Shown one piece after another: positions 25,205 through 33,796 of a DNA stretch of 63,804 nucleotides. A model generated the notes under the pieces. The model was not told the DNA's origin, made no database searches, and saw only the letters and a list, made by a program, of their open reading frames with translations. Source of the DNA: Pseudomonas fluorescens (GTDB lineage Bacteria; Pseudomonadota; Gammaproteobacteria; Pseudomonadales; Pseudomonadaceae). The stretch lies in NCBI RefSeq assembly GCF_018614775.1, contig NZ_JAGGOF010000087.1, positions 1 to 63,804 on the forward strand, in the 5' to 3' direction. The first letter of the stretch is position 1, and every line of letters begins with the position of its first letter. The position numbers and the translations under genes are program-made.

Positions 25205-26878
25205 TCAATCTTCGCGATAGCGACGCAGCTTGAGTTGCTTGCCGGCCACACGAGTGTCCTTGAGCTTGGTCAGCAACTTCTCCAGACCATCTTCCGGCAG
25301 TTCCACCAGGCTGAAGCTGTCACGCACCTGAATGCGACCGATCGCTTCACGCGCCAGGCCACCTTCGTTGAGGATGGCACCCAGCAGGTTCTTGGCAGCG
25401 ATGCCGTCACGAGCACCCAGGGCGGTACGGCAGCGAGCGCGGCCTTCGCCCAACGGGATCGGTGCACGACGCTCACGGTCACCACGGTCCGGACGGTCAC
25501 CGGTACGCTCGGGACGGTCGCCACGCGGTGCGTTGTTCGGCACCAGCGGACGTTCCTTCTCGATCGCAGCCAGGGTCAGCGCCTGACCATTGGTGGCCTT
25601 GCGCAGCAGCGCAGCGGCCAGGGCACGCGGGGTGCAACCGATGTCGGCGGTCAGGCGATCAAGCAGATCACCGTGGGTCGATTCGGCGTCAGCCACCAGC
25701 GGCGACAGGCTGTTGGTGAGTTTCTTGATACGGGCATCAAGAACGGCCTGGGCGTCCGGCAGGCGAACTTCGGCCACCTTCTGACCGGTCACACGCTCGA
25801 TCACTTGCAGCATGCGGCGCTCACGCGGGGTGACCAGCAACAGTGCACGACCTTCGCGACCGGCACGGCCGGTACGGCCGATACGGTGAACGTAGGATTC
25901 CGGATCGTACGGCATGTCCACGTTGAACACGTGGGTGATACGCGGGACGTCCAAGCCACGAGCAGCGACGTCGGTCGCCACAACGATGTCCAGACGGCCA
26001 TCCTTGAGCGAGTCGATGACGCGCTCACGCTGGTTCTGGGCAATGTCGCCGTTCAACGCAGCGGCTTTGTAGCCTTTGGCTTCCAGGGCGCTGGCCAGGT
26101 CCAGGGTCGCTTGCTTGGTGCGTACGAACATGATCAGGGCGTCGAAATCTTCGACTTCCAGCAGGCTCAGTACGGCCGAGGTCTTCTGGTCGGCGTGAAC
26201 CAACAGGTGAGCCTGTTCGATCGCGGTGACGGTCTGGGTCTTGGTCTGGATCTTGACGTGTTGCGGATCGCGCAGGTGGCGCTCGGCAATGGCCCGGATC
26301 GACTGCGGCAGGGTGGCCGAGAACAATACGGTCTGACGGGTCGCTGGAAGCGCCTTGAAGATGGCTTCCAGGTCATCCATGAAACCCAGCTTGAGCATTT
26401 CGTCGGCTTCGTCGAGAACCAAGTGGTTCACAGTGGCCAGTACTTTTTCGTCACGACGCAGGTGGTCGCACAGACGACCCGGAGTGGCGACAACGATCTG
26501 TGCACCATTACGGATGGCTTTCAGTTGCGGCCCCATCGGGGCACCGCCGTAAACGGCCACAACGGTAACGCCAGGCATTTGCTTGGCGTAGGTTTCGAAA
26601 GCGGTTGCTACTTGCAGCGCCAACTCTCGGGTTGGCGCCAGGATCAGGGCTTGCGGCTCGCGCTTGGCAGGATCGATGCAATGCAGGATCGGCAAGGCGA
26701 ACGCGGCGGTTTTACCCGTACCGGTTTGCGCCTGACCAATCATGTCATGGCCGGCCATGATGATCGGGATCGATTGCTGCTGAATAGCCGAAGGTTCTTC
26801 GTAGCCGGTCGCTGCGACGGCTGCAAGAATGTTCGGATTGAGATTGAAAGCGGCGAAGCCGCCGAGTTCCTGGGTCAT
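25205..26878 (-). CDS. deaD: DEAD-box ATP-dependent RNA helicase (DeaD/CsdA family)
   Basis: A 557-residue RNA helicase expected in ribosome assembly and RNA decay, often cold-induced. Motifs in order: Q motif in YEEPSAIQQQSIP, Walker A AQTGTGKTAAF, PTRELALQ, DEAD in LVLDEADEML, SAT in FSATLP, and HRIGRTGRAG. The C-terminal part has an RGD-rich linker (about 435-470) and a DbpA-like RNA-binding domain. The start is at MTQELGGFAAF with GAGG upstream; an in-frame extension to 27037 lies in the leader and is not protein-like. Symbol by family and synteny. Confidence 0.9.
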   Translation of the reverse strand: MTQELGGFAAFNLNPNILAAVAATGYEEPSAIQQQSIPIIMAGHDMIGQAQTGTGKTAAFALPILHCIDPAKREPQALILAPTRELALQVATAFETYAKQMPGVTVVAVYGGAPMGPQLKAIRNGAQIVVATPGRLCDHLRRDEKVLATVNHLVLDEADEMLKLGFMDDLEAIFKALPATRQTVLFSATLPQSIRAIAERHLRDPQHVKIQTKTQTVTAIEQAHLLVHADQKTSAVLSLLEVEDFDALIMFVRTKQATLDLASALEAKGYKAAALNGDIAQNQRERVIDSLKDGRLDIVVATDVAARGLDVPRITHVFNVDMPYDPESYVHRIGRTGRAGREGRALLLVTPRERRMLQVIERVTGQKVAEVRLPDAQAVLDARIKKLTNSLSPLVADAESTHGDLLDRLTADIGCTPRALAAALLRKATNGQALTLAAIEKERPLVPNNAPRGDRPERTGDRPDRGDRERRAPIPLGEGRARCRTALGARDGIAAKNLLGAILNEGGLAREAIGRIQVRDSFSLVELPEDGLEKLLTKLKDTRVAGKQLKLRRYRED

Positions 26879-27120
26879 GGGTCTGCCTCTAAGTGCATCC
26901 GCAAAGACCCATGCTCCAAAGCTGCGCATGCCGTGTTGAGACTCAAGAGTCGCCCTGGCAGCTTTGTCGGCGGGGATTTGCGAAAACGAATGAATGAATA
27001 AGAACGTCGTGGGTGTATCCGTTGTGCGGACATGCAACCGGAGCTGGCTCCGAAAATTGCATTACCTTGACGCGGCCCGGCTAAAGGCCGGCGCGCACTA
27101 TACCGGAATTCGGCCAAAAA
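26879..27120 (-). promoter_or_regulatory. Long helicase leader with -10 element
   Basis: A TATAGT box on the minus strand at 27097-27102 is the best -10 candidate; no matching -35 is apparent. Transcription from it would give a leader of about 210 bases before the deaD start. A short GC stem (CCGGC/GCCGG, 27077-27091) falls at the very start of that leader. Long leaders with autoregulatory roles are known for deaD/csdA and cspA-type genes; control here is inferred. Confidence 0.42.
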
Positions 27121-27160
27121 GGGAGATATTTTTGTGGGAGCCAGAGCGGTGAGCGCGCGC

Positions 27161-27247
27161 CTGTGGGAGTAAAGCTTGCTCGCGACAAGAGCAACTTGAT
27201 ATCCCCGAAATAGGTGGCGCCTGCATCGCGGACAAGCCTTGCTCCCA
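27161..27247. repeat. REPIN, diverged variant
   Basis: GTGGGAGTAAAGCTTGCTCGCG on the left and CGCGGACAAGCCTTGCTCCCA on the right, with about 40 bases between. A further partial copy (GTGGGAGCCAGAGCG) starts at 27134. Lies upstream of deaD and downstream of the spermidine-synthase-like gene. Confidence 0.75.
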
Positions 27248-27304
27248 ACGACTCAGTTGTGACAGGTGTAGCCTTTACAGATTCAGCGTCCCGATGGACT
27301 GGCC

Positions 27305-28060
27305 TCAGGTTGCCGGCCGGATCGCCTTGATCAGCGGTAGCAGCGAATAGCCCAGTCGCGGCGCCAGTGCCTCGGCGCGGGCGACCAGTCCTGGCATGTC
27401 CAGTGCCTGGTCCAGGTCCGCCGGCACAATCAGGATCACGTTGCCCTCCTTCACCGGCAGTTCCCAGTAATGCCGATGGTACAAACCCCGCAGCAGTGCC
27501 GCGCCCAACGGCTTGCCATCGTCGGTGGCCCATTGGTTGATCACCAGCCAGCCACCCGGGTTGAGGCGCTTCTGGCAGTTTGCCAGGAACCCCCAGGCCA
27601 AGTGCCCGACGCCAGGGCCGACATCGGTATAGAGGTCAACGAAGATCAGGTCCGCCGGCTCGGCGGTTTCCAGCAGTTCCAAGGCGTCGCCAACGCGGAT
27701 ATACAACCGCGGATCGTCATCCAGCCCCAGGTATTCAATCGCCAGGCGCGGCACGTCGGGGCGCAGTTCGATGGCTTCGACGTCCTCCAGCGGCAGGAAC
27801 TTGAGGCAGGCCTGGGTCAGCGTCCCGGCCCCCAGGCCCAGGAACAGCGCGCTTTCCGGCTGTTCATGGCACAACGCACCGATCAGCATGGCGCGGGTGT
27901 AATCGTATTCGAGCCAACTCGGGTCAGCCGTGAACACGCAGCTTTGCTCGATGGCATCGCCAAACTCGAGAAACCGGTAATCGGCCACTTCGAAGACCCG
28001 GATCATGCCGAACTCGTCGTGCACCTCGGCGAGCAGATGCTCGACGCGCTCCTCTGTCAT
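27305..28060 (-). CDS. Spermidine synthase-like methyltransferase-fold protein
   Basis: A 251-residue protein with the spermidine synthase (SpeE) fold. LFLGLGAGTLTQACLKFLP near residue 90 is the nucleotide-binding glycine loop, VEAIELRP near 115 holds the acidic ribose-binding residue, and DLIFVDLYTD near 155 takes the place of the catalytic aspartate segment. It lacks an obvious N-terminal polyamine synthase beta domain, so true aminopropyltransferase activity is uncertain. AGGAG lies a few bases before the chosen ATG 28060; the longer frame from 28135 has no such site. Divergent from the DAHP synthase gene. Confidence 0.72.
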   Translation of the reverse strand: MTEERVEHLLAEVHDEFGMIRVFEVADYRFLEFGDAIEQSCVFTADPSWLEYDYTRAMLIGALCHEQPESALFLGLGAGTLTQACLKFLPLEDVEAIELRPDVPRLAIEYLGLDDDPRLYIRVGDALELLETAEPADLIFVDLYTDVGPGVGHLAWGFLANCQKRLNPGGWLVINQWATDDGKPLGAALLRGLYHRHYWELPVKEGNVILIVPADLDQALDMPGLVARAEALAPRLGYSLLPLIKAIRPAT

Positions 28061-28182
28061 TTCATCTCCTGATGGTTGCCGGACGGGCCGCGCAAAGGTG
28101 CGATTGTCGCGAAGCCACGCAAACAGGTCACGCACTAATTTGCTGATAACATGGCCGTCCGAGCGTAAATCACCTAGAGATC

Positions 28183-29532
28183 ATGATGAGCCAACCCTGG
28201 AGCCCTGACAGCTGGCGCGCCCTGCCGATCCAGCAGCAACCCCGTTACCCCGATGCCGCGCATTTGTTGCAGGTGGAGCAGACCCTGGCCAGCTATCCAC
28301 CGCTGGTGTTTGCCGGTGAGGCCCGGGAGCTGCGCCGTCAGTTCGCCGAGGTGACCCAGGGCCGGGCCTTCCTGCTGCAAGGCGGCGATTGCGCCGAAAG
28401 CTTTGCCGAGTTCTCGGCGGCGAAGATCCGCGACACCTTCAAGGTTCTGTTGCAGATGGCGATCGTCATGACCTTTGCCGCCGGTTGCCCGGTGGTCAAG
28501 GTCGGGCGCATGGCCGGGCAGTTTGCCAAGCCGCGCTCGGCCAACGACGAAACCATCGACGGCGTCACACTGCCGGCGTATCGGGGCGACATCGTCAACG
28601 GCATCGGTTTCGACGAAAAAAGCCGCGTACCGGACCCGGAGCGATTGCTGCAGTCCTACCACCAGTCCACCGCCACCTTGAACCTGTTGCGCGCCTTCGC
28701 CCAGGGTGGTTTCGCCGACTTGCATCAGGTGCACAAGTGGAACCTGGACTTCATCGCCAATTCGGCCCTGGCGGAAAAATACAGCCACCTGGCCGACCGC
28801 ATCGATGAAACCCTGGCATTCATGCGCGCCTGCGGCATGGACAGCTCGCCGCACCTGCGTGAAACCAGCTTCTTCACCGCCCACGAAGCGCTGCTGCTCA
28901 ATTACGAAGAAGCCTTCGTGCGCCGTGACAGCCTGACCAATGACTATTACGACTGCTCGGCCCATATGCTCTGGATCGGCGACCGTACCCGCCAGCTGGA
29001 CGGCGCCCACGTCGAATTCCTGCGCGGGGTGAACAACCCGATCGGAGTCAAGGTGGGGCCAAGCATGGACCCTGACGACCTGATCCGGCTGATCGATGTG
29101 CTCAACCCGGACAACGACCCGGGTCGCCTGAACCTGATCGCCCGGATGGGCGCCAACAAGGTCGCCGATCACCTGCCGCCGCTGTTGCGCGCCGTGAAGC
29201 GTGAAGGCAAGCAGGTGTTGTGGAGCTCCGACCCGATGCACGGCAACACCATCAAGGCCAGCAGCGGCTACAAGACCCGGGACTTCGCGCAGATCCTTGG
29301 CGAAGTGAAACAGTTCTTCCAGGCCCACGCAGCGGAAGGCACTTACGCCGGCGGCATCCACATCGAAATGACCGGACAGAACGTCACCGAATGCATCGGC
29401 GGTGCACGGCCGATCACCGAAGATGGGCTGTCGGATCGATATCACACCCACTGTGACCCACGGATGAATGCCGACCAGTCGCTGGAGTTGGCGTTTTTGA
29501 TTGCGGAAACGTTGAAGCAGGTCAGGCGGTAA
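28183..29532 (+). CDS. Type II DAHP synthase (3-deoxy-7-phosphoheptulonate synthase)
   Basis: A 449-residue (448 from the second ATG) type II DAHP synthase, condensing phosphoenolpyruvate and erythrose-4-phosphate at the head of the shikimate pathway. Diagnostic stretches are LLQGGDCAESF near 67, VKVGRMAGQFAKPRS near 107, GVKVGPSMDPDD near 290 and the metal-site segment HIEMTGQNVTECIGG near 390. It is of the plant/Mycobacterium class and sequence-unrelated to the type I enzyme at 42.2 kb. Length fits the shorter bacterial type II group lacking full allosteric additions. Confidence 0.92.
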   Translation: MMSQPWSPDSWRALPIQQQPRYPDAAHLLQVEQTLASYPPLVFAGEARELRRQFAEVTQGRAFLLQGGDCAESFAEFSAAKIRDTFKVLLQMAIVMTFAAGCPVVKVGRMAGQFAKPRSANDETIDGVTLPAYRGDIVNGIGFDEKSRVPDPERLLQSYHQSTATLNLLRAFAQGGFADLHQVHKWNLDFIANSALAEKYSHLADRIDETLAFMRACGMDSSPHLRETSFFTAHEALLLNYEEAFVRRDSLTNDYYDCSAHMLWIGDRTRQLDGAHVEFLRGVNNPIGVKVGPSMDPDDLIRLIDVLNPDNDPGRLNLIARMGANKVADHLPPLLRAVKREGKQVLWSSDPMHGNTIKASSGYKTRDFAQILGEVKQFFQAHAAEGTYAGGIHIEMTGQNVTECIGGARPITEDGLSDRYHTHCDPRMNADQSLELAFLIAETLKQVRR

Positions 29533-29550
29533 ATTTTTGTCGCCTGTCAG

Positions 29551-29649
29551 ATCGCTATCGTGAGCAGGCTCGCTCCCACAGTTGATCGTTGGTGAACACA
29601 GGATTTGTGGGGAACACGATTAATGTGGGAGCGAGCCTGCTCGCGATAG
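29551..29649. repeat. REPIN
   Basis: ATCGCTATCGTGAGCAGGCT on the left and AGCGAGCCTGCTCGCGAT on the right, with a loop of about 50 bases. The left arm has a T for C change. It lies between two converging genes. Confidence 0.88.
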
Positions 29650-29656
29650 GGCCCGC

Positions 29657-30886
29657 TCAGTCACCCACGAGCTGGGCCAACACCCCCGCCAACCGAACCC
29701 CACCCACCCGCTGGCAGTTGAGCTGCACCCGCTCCAACCCCAACCAGTTCGCCATGCGCCGCAGGTTCGCCGCCAGGGCCTGCACACCCTCTTCGTCCAG
29801 CCCGGGCGTTTCCTCGTGCACGGCATGCACCGCCAATCGACCCAAGGCCCGCTCCGCCCTGAGGTCGACCCGCGCAGCGATACGTTCGTTGTGCAGGAAC
29901 GGCAAGACGTAGTAGCCATACACCCGCTTGTGGGCCGGCGTATAGATCTCCAGCCGGTAGCGAAAGTCGAACAACCGCTCGGTACGGCTGCGCTCCCAGA
30001 CCAGCGAATCGAAGGGCGACAGCAACGCGCTGGCCGCCACTTTGCGAGGGATTTTCACTGCGGGTCGACACCAGGCCGACTGCTTCCAGCCTTGCACCTC
30101 GCAGCGCAACAGCTCACCGGCTTCCTCCAGTTCAGCCAACCGCCCGCGGCAATCCGCCGGGTCAAGGCGAAAGTAGTCGCGCAGGTCTTTTTCCGTGCCG
30201 ACGCCCAAAGCCTGCGCGGCGTGCACCAGCAACGCGCGTTGGGCCTGGGCTTCGTCCGGCAGCGCTTGTTGCAGAACTTCGGCCGGGAGCACCCGCTCCG
30301 GCAAATCGTAGAGCCGCTCGAAACCCCGTCGCCCGGCCACCGTCACTTCACCCGCGGCGAACAGCCATTCCAACGCATGCTTCTCATCGCTCCAGTCCCA
30401 CCAGGGCCCGGCCTTTTCCTGGCGCGTGGACAAACTGCCCGCGCCCACCGCGCCCTGCTCGCTGACGGTAGCCAGCACGCGGCGAATGACGTCCTGCCGA
30501 TCCTGGCCGAAACGCGCCAATTGCTGGTAGATCCCCTCACCACGGGCCGCACGTTGCATACGCCAGCGCATCAGCGGGTACAGCGACATTGGCAGCAACG
30601 ATGCTTCGTGGCCCCAGTATTCGAACAGGGTTCGACGTCGACCCTGGCTCCAGGCCGCTTGATCGAGCAGATCGGGGTTGTAGTGACCGAGACGGGAGAA
30701 CAGCGGGAGATAGTGCGAGCGCACCAACGCATTGACTGAATCGATTTGCAGGACGCCGAGGCGGTCGATCAGGCGATTGAGGCGCGAGGGTTGCACCGAA
30801 GCTGGCGGCGACCGCCCATCGAATCCTTGGGCGGCCAACGCCAGGCGCCGGGCCTGTTTGAGGGTAAAGGACAGCGTCGCGGGCAT
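29657..30886 (-). CDS. YcaQ/AlkX-type DNA glycosylase (winged-helix, HTH_42)
   Basis: A 409-residue winged-helix protein of the AlkZ/YcaQ superfamily, DNA glycosylases that remove bulky alkyl adducts and unhook interstrand crosslinks. The catalytic motif position reads LGVLQIDSVN near residue 46. QID fits the QxD pattern reported for YcaQ/AlkX rather than the QxQ of AlkZ. VYGYYVLPFLHNERIAARVDL near 330 is the conserved C-terminal block. AAGGAG lies 8 bases before ATG 30886. No natural-product gene cluster is near, which suits the housekeeping YcaQ branch rather than self-resistance AlkZ. Confidence 0.84.
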   Translation of the reverse strand: MPATLSFTLKQARRLALAAQGFDGRSPPASVQPSRLNRLIDRLGVLQIDSVNALVRSHYLPLFSRLGHYNPDLLDQAAWSQGRRRTLFEYWGHEASLLPMSLYPLMRWRMQRAARGEGIYQQLARFGQDRQDVIRRVLATVSEQGAVGAGSLSTRQEKAGPWWDWSDEKHALEWLFAAGEVTVAGRRGFERLYDLPERVLPAEVLQQALPDEAQAQRALLVHAAQALGVGTEKDLRDYFRLDPADCRGRLAELEEAGELLRCEVQGWKQSAWCRPAVKIPRKVAASALLSPFDSLVWERSRTERLFDFRYRLEIYTPAHKRVYGYYVLPFLHNERIAARVDLRAERALGRLAVHAVHEETPGLDEEGVQALAANLRRMANWLGLERVQLNCQRVGGVRLAGVLAQLVGD

Positions 30887-30950
30887 GGAGATCTCCTTGT
30901 CTGCTCGCAACCTACCTCACCAATAAGGGGTTTGTGTAGGGAAGGATGGC

Positions 30951-31169
30951 TCATTTGTGCATTGGGTCATCCCAGAATGGCCGCACCACCTCCTGCTCCA
31001 CGTCGGCACGGCTGATACCGATGTCCTTGAGCGCCTCGTCGCTCATTCCGGCAAGCAGCTCGCGTTCATGGTGCAATTCGTACCAGCGGCTAAACTTGTG
31101 CAACAGCGCGCTGACCGAGAAGCCGTGGGAGAGTTTGTCTATCAGTAGATAGCCTTTTTGACCTTTCAT
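30951..31169 (-). CDS. DUF1127 small protein
   Basis: A 72-residue protein whose C-terminal 45 residues match DUF1127: WYELHHERELLAGMSDEALKDIGISRADVEQEV. Short DUF1127 proteins are RNA-binding or metabolic adaptor proteins in alpha-proteobacteria; in pseudomonads the role is unclear. The start at 31169 has GGAGG-type sequence upstream. It is divergent from a LysR regulator gene whose start is only about 100 bases away, so that regulator may control it. Confidence 0.8.
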   Translation of the reverse strand: MKGQKGYLLIDKLSHGFSVSALLHKFSRWYELHHERELLAGMSDEALKDIGISRADVEQEVVRPFWDDPMHK

Positions 31170-31266
31170 CGTGATGTCCTCCGTTGGGGATGGCTCAAGT
31201 CTCGCGCTAACGCTAAGATCAATCCAACGAATGTTTCTTATGCAATACATCTCGGAGATTGATCAA

Positions 31267-32121
31267 TTGTCGAGTTACCCAAGCATCGATACGGAAGTGC
31301 TGCGTACCTTCGTCGCCATCGCCGACCAGGGCGGTTTCACCCGCGCCGGTGAATTGGTCAATCGCACCCAATCCGCCGTCAGCATGCAGATGAAGCGCCT
31401 GGAAGAAGATGTCTTGCAGCGGCGGCTGTTCGAGCGCGATGGACGCCAGGTCAAGCTCACCGCTGAAGGCCAGGTGCTGCTCGGCTACGCCCGGCGGATC
31501 CTCAAGCTGCACAGCGAGGTGTTCAACACCTTGCGCGAACCACACATGGTCGGCACGGTGCGCATCGGCACGCCGGACGACTACGTGATGCGGTTCCTGC
31601 CGGGAATCCTGCAACGCTTCGCCCAGTTCTACCCGCTGATCGAAATCGAGGTGCACTGCGAATCGTCCAAGCAGCTGTTGCTACGCCAGGACCTGGACCT
31701 GTCCATCGTCACCCGCAAACCGGGGGATGAAATCGGCCAGTTGCTACGCAAAGAACGGTTCGTCTGGGCCGAAGCCGCTTGCTTCAATGTCCATGAACAA
31801 ACCCCGCTGCCACTGGCGATGTTCAACAGTGATTGCTTCTGCCGGCAGTGGGCTTGCAATGCCTTGGATGCCATGGGCCGCGAGTATCGCGTGGCGTACA
31901 ACAGCTCCAGCCTGTCGGCGCTGATGGCCGTGGTCGGCGCCGGCCTGGCGATCACAGCACAACTGGAGAGCCTGTTGACCCCGGACATGCGCGTACTGGG
32001 CGAGGCCGAAGACCTGCCGGAACTGCCCGAGGCCAGCATCATGCTGATCCGCAACCTGCACAACCCTTCGCCGATCACCGAGTGCCTGGCCGAGCACATC
32101 GTCGAAGGCTTCAAACTTTAA
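31267..32121 (+). CDS. LysR-type transcriptional regulator
   Basis: A 284-residue LysR regulator: N-terminal winged helix (DTEVLRTFVAIADQGGFTRAGELVNRTQSAVSMQMK split over residues 8-42) and a periplasmic-binding-like effector domain from about 90. I choose TTG 31267 as the start, because GGAG at 31254-31257 precedes it by 9 bases and the helix-turn-helix then begins at the usual distance. ATG 31231 and 31240 are further upstream without such a site. It is divergent from the DUF1127 gene, and its end overlaps the convergent permease gene by 11 bases. Ligand unknown. Confidence 0.85.
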   Translation: MSSYPSIDTEVLRTFVAIADQGGFTRAGELVNRTQSAVSMQMKRLEEDVLQRRLFERDGRQVKLTAEGQVLLGYARRILKLHSEVFNTLREPHMVGTVRIGTPDDYVMRFLPGILQRFAQFYPLIEIEVHCESSKQLLLRQDLDLSIVTRKPGDEIGQLLRKERFVWAEAACFNVHEQTPLPLAMFNSDCFCRQWACNALDAMGREYRVAYNSSSLSALMAVVGAGLAITAQLESLLTPDMRVLGEAEDLPELPEASIMLIRNLHNPSPITECLAEHIVEGFKL

Positions 32122-32860
32122 GGGCGAGCAGCACCGCGCACAGCACCAGGAAACCGCAGAACAGCCCGCGCAGCAGCCGTTCCGGCAAGGCGTGGGCGAT
32201 TTTCACCCCCCAACTGATGCTCAGCAGGCCACCGACGGCCAGCGGCAGGCCGATGCTCCAGTCCACCTCATGGTGAAAAGCATAGGTGGCGAGGGTCACG
32301 CCGGTACTCGGCAAGGCCAACGCCAGGGACAACCCCTGGGCAACCACTTGGGTGGTGCCGAACAGGCTGGTCAGGATCGGCGTCGCGACGACCGCTCCGC
32401 CGACACCGAACAAGCCTCCCATGGTGCCGGACGCCGCCCCCAATACGCCAAGCCATGGCCAGCCATGACGCATCTGCGCCGAAGCCGGCGTCGTCGCGGT
32501 GAACATACGCACAAGGTTATAGGCGGTCAGCGCGATCAGGAAGGCCACAAAGCCGATCCGCATGCTTTGCGCGTCGATGCCCACGGCCCAGATCGAACCC
32601 AGCCAGGCAAAACAGAACCCCATGGACGCCAGCGGCAGGACATGGCGTAGTTCAATGCGATTGCGCTGGTGATAGCGCCACAGCGCGAGCATGACGTTGG
32701 GTACCACCATGACCAGCGCGGTACCCTGGGCGAGCTGTTGATCAAGACCGAACCACACGCCCAGCACCGGAATTGCAATCAGCCCGCCACCGATCCCGAA
32801 CAATCCCCCCATAGTGCCCAATACGGCACCGAACAGCAGAAACACCCCAAACTCGATCAC
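32111..32860 (-). CDS. TauE/SafE-family membrane permease
   Basis: A 249-residue membrane protein with seven or eight hydrophobic helices and the internal duplication typical of TauE/SafE. The glycine-rich signature GTMGGLFGIGGGLIAIPVLG near residues 15-35 recurs as GTMGGLFGVGGAVVATPIL near 145-165. Such permeases are linked to export of sulfite, sulfoacetate or other organic anions; the substrate is unknown. Its last 11 bases overlap the 3' end of the LysR gene. Confidence 0.85.
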   Translation of the reverse strand: MIEFGVFLLFGAVLGTMGGLFGIGGGLIAIPVLGVWFGLDQQLAQGTALVMVVPNVMLALWRYHQRNRIELRHVLPLASMGFCFAWLGSIWAVGIDAQSMRIGFVAFLIALTAYNLVRMFTATTPASAQMRHGWPWLGVLGAASGTMGGLFGVGGAVVATPILTSLFGTTQVVAQGLSLALALPSTGVTLATYAFHHEVDWSIGLPLAVGGLLSISWGVKIAHALPERLLRGLFCGFLVLCAVLLALKV

Positions 32861-32935
32861 AGACGGCTCCCCTTTTACCAGAACGCCTATCCTACGCAGT
32901 CGCCGCCAGCGGGGGAACGCAACTTCTGATCAGAA

Positions 32936-32953
32936 CGCCAGAATTATCTGGCG
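32936..32953. promoter_or_regulatory. Predicted OhrR operator upstream of ohrR
   Basis: CGCCAGAATTATCTGGCG: two perfect 7-base arms around ATTA, 55 bases before the ohrR start. A TAGATT -10-like box follows at 32972-32977, so the palindrome covers the -35 region, a normal repressor site. The AATTAT core and GC flanks are shared with the dyad before ohr (33799-33817). Autoregulation by OhrR is the simplest reading. Confidence 0.62.
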
Positions 32954-33007
32954 CATTAAAGGTTCGCCCGCTAGATTCACAACGATATTCAGTTTGAAGG
33001 TTCTGCC

Positions 33008-33469
33008 ATGAGCACTCCGCGTGACACCCCTGAAGCCTGCGAAGCCCTGTTGCTCGACAACCAGGTCTGTTTCGCCCTGCATTCCACCTCGTTGCTGATG
33101 ACCAAAGTTTACAAGCCGCTGCTCCAGGCCCTGGGCCTGACGTATCCGCAATACTTGGCGATGATGGTTTTGTGGGAAAAGGATGGGCTGACCGTCGGCG
33201 AAATCAGCACGCGCCTGCTCACCGATCCCGGCTCCCTGACCCCACTGCTCAAGCGCCTGGAGGCTGAAGGCCTGTTGAGCCGCACCCGCAGCCGCGAAGA
33301 CGAACGCGTGGTGATCGTCGAACTCACTGAGCAAGGCCGGGCCCTGCGTGGAAAAGCCCTCGACATCCCTCAGTGCATCCTCGCCGCCAGCGGCCAGACC
33401 CTGGAGCAACTGAAGAAGCTGCAGCTTGACTTACAAGCCTTGCGCGGCCACCTGCAAGACGCCCTGTAG
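33008..33469 (+). CDS. ohrR: OhrR, organic hydroperoxide-sensing MarR repressor
   Basis: A 153-residue MarR-family repressor. The reactive cysteine is in LLDNQVCFALHSTS near residue 22, the family tyrosines are in LTYPQYLAMMVLW, and the wing is around SRTRSREDERVV. Oxidation of that cysteine by organic peroxides releases DNA and turns on ohr, which lies about 420 bases downstream in the same direction. The GAAGG ribosome site precedes ATG 33008. It is a paralogue of the OspR-type gene at 19.1 kb: the same length, with the same motif layout. Confidence 0.92.
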   Translation: MSTPRDTPEACEALLLDNQVCFALHSTSLLMTKVYKPLLQALGLTYPQYLAMMVLWEKDGLTVGEISTRLLTDPGSLTPLLKRLEAEGLLSRTRSREDERVVIVELTEQGRALRGKALDIPQCILAASGQTLEQLKKLQLDLQALRGHLQDAL

Positions 33470-33508
33470 CCCGCTGCCTGGCAGTTAAGCCATCACAGCG
33501 GGAGCATG

Positions 33509-33700
33509 GCGGCTCGCGATGGTCTCAATACAACTAACATCCCCATCCGCTGACCCACCGCCATCGCGAGCAGGCTCGCTCCCACCCTGATCTTCGATGG
33601 CCGCAAATTTCCGCTCGCCGCAAATCCCCCTGTGGGAGCGAGCCTGCTCGCGATGGCGTCAACACAGCTACCTTCCCATCCGCTGACCCACCGCTCCCAA
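33509..33700. repeat. REPIN within a directly repeated unit
   Basis: A REPIN at 33559-33658 (CCATCGCGAGCAGGCTCGCT and its reverse complement) is flanked by a near-direct repeat. CGCGATGG followed about 30 bases later by ATCCGCTGACCCACCG occurs at 33513-33559 and again at 33650-33692. The arrangement looks like one and a half REPIN units in tandem. It lies between ohrR and the ohr promoter. Confidence 0.72.
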
Positions 33701-33796
33701 CGTCTTTGCCCAAAAAAATCCTCGCTTACAACACCTCTAAAACAAGGGTTCCAGGCCCTCCGAGATTGAAAATTCAATTTTCCTTGAAAATTTATC

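Noticed and set aside
25079..27001. A 640-residue open frame on the plus strand opposite deaD
   Set aside because: It mirrors the helicase gene codon for codon, is rich in residues expected from antisense GC-rich DNA (Gln, Gly, Arg, Thr), begins inside a REPIN and has no ribosome binding site.
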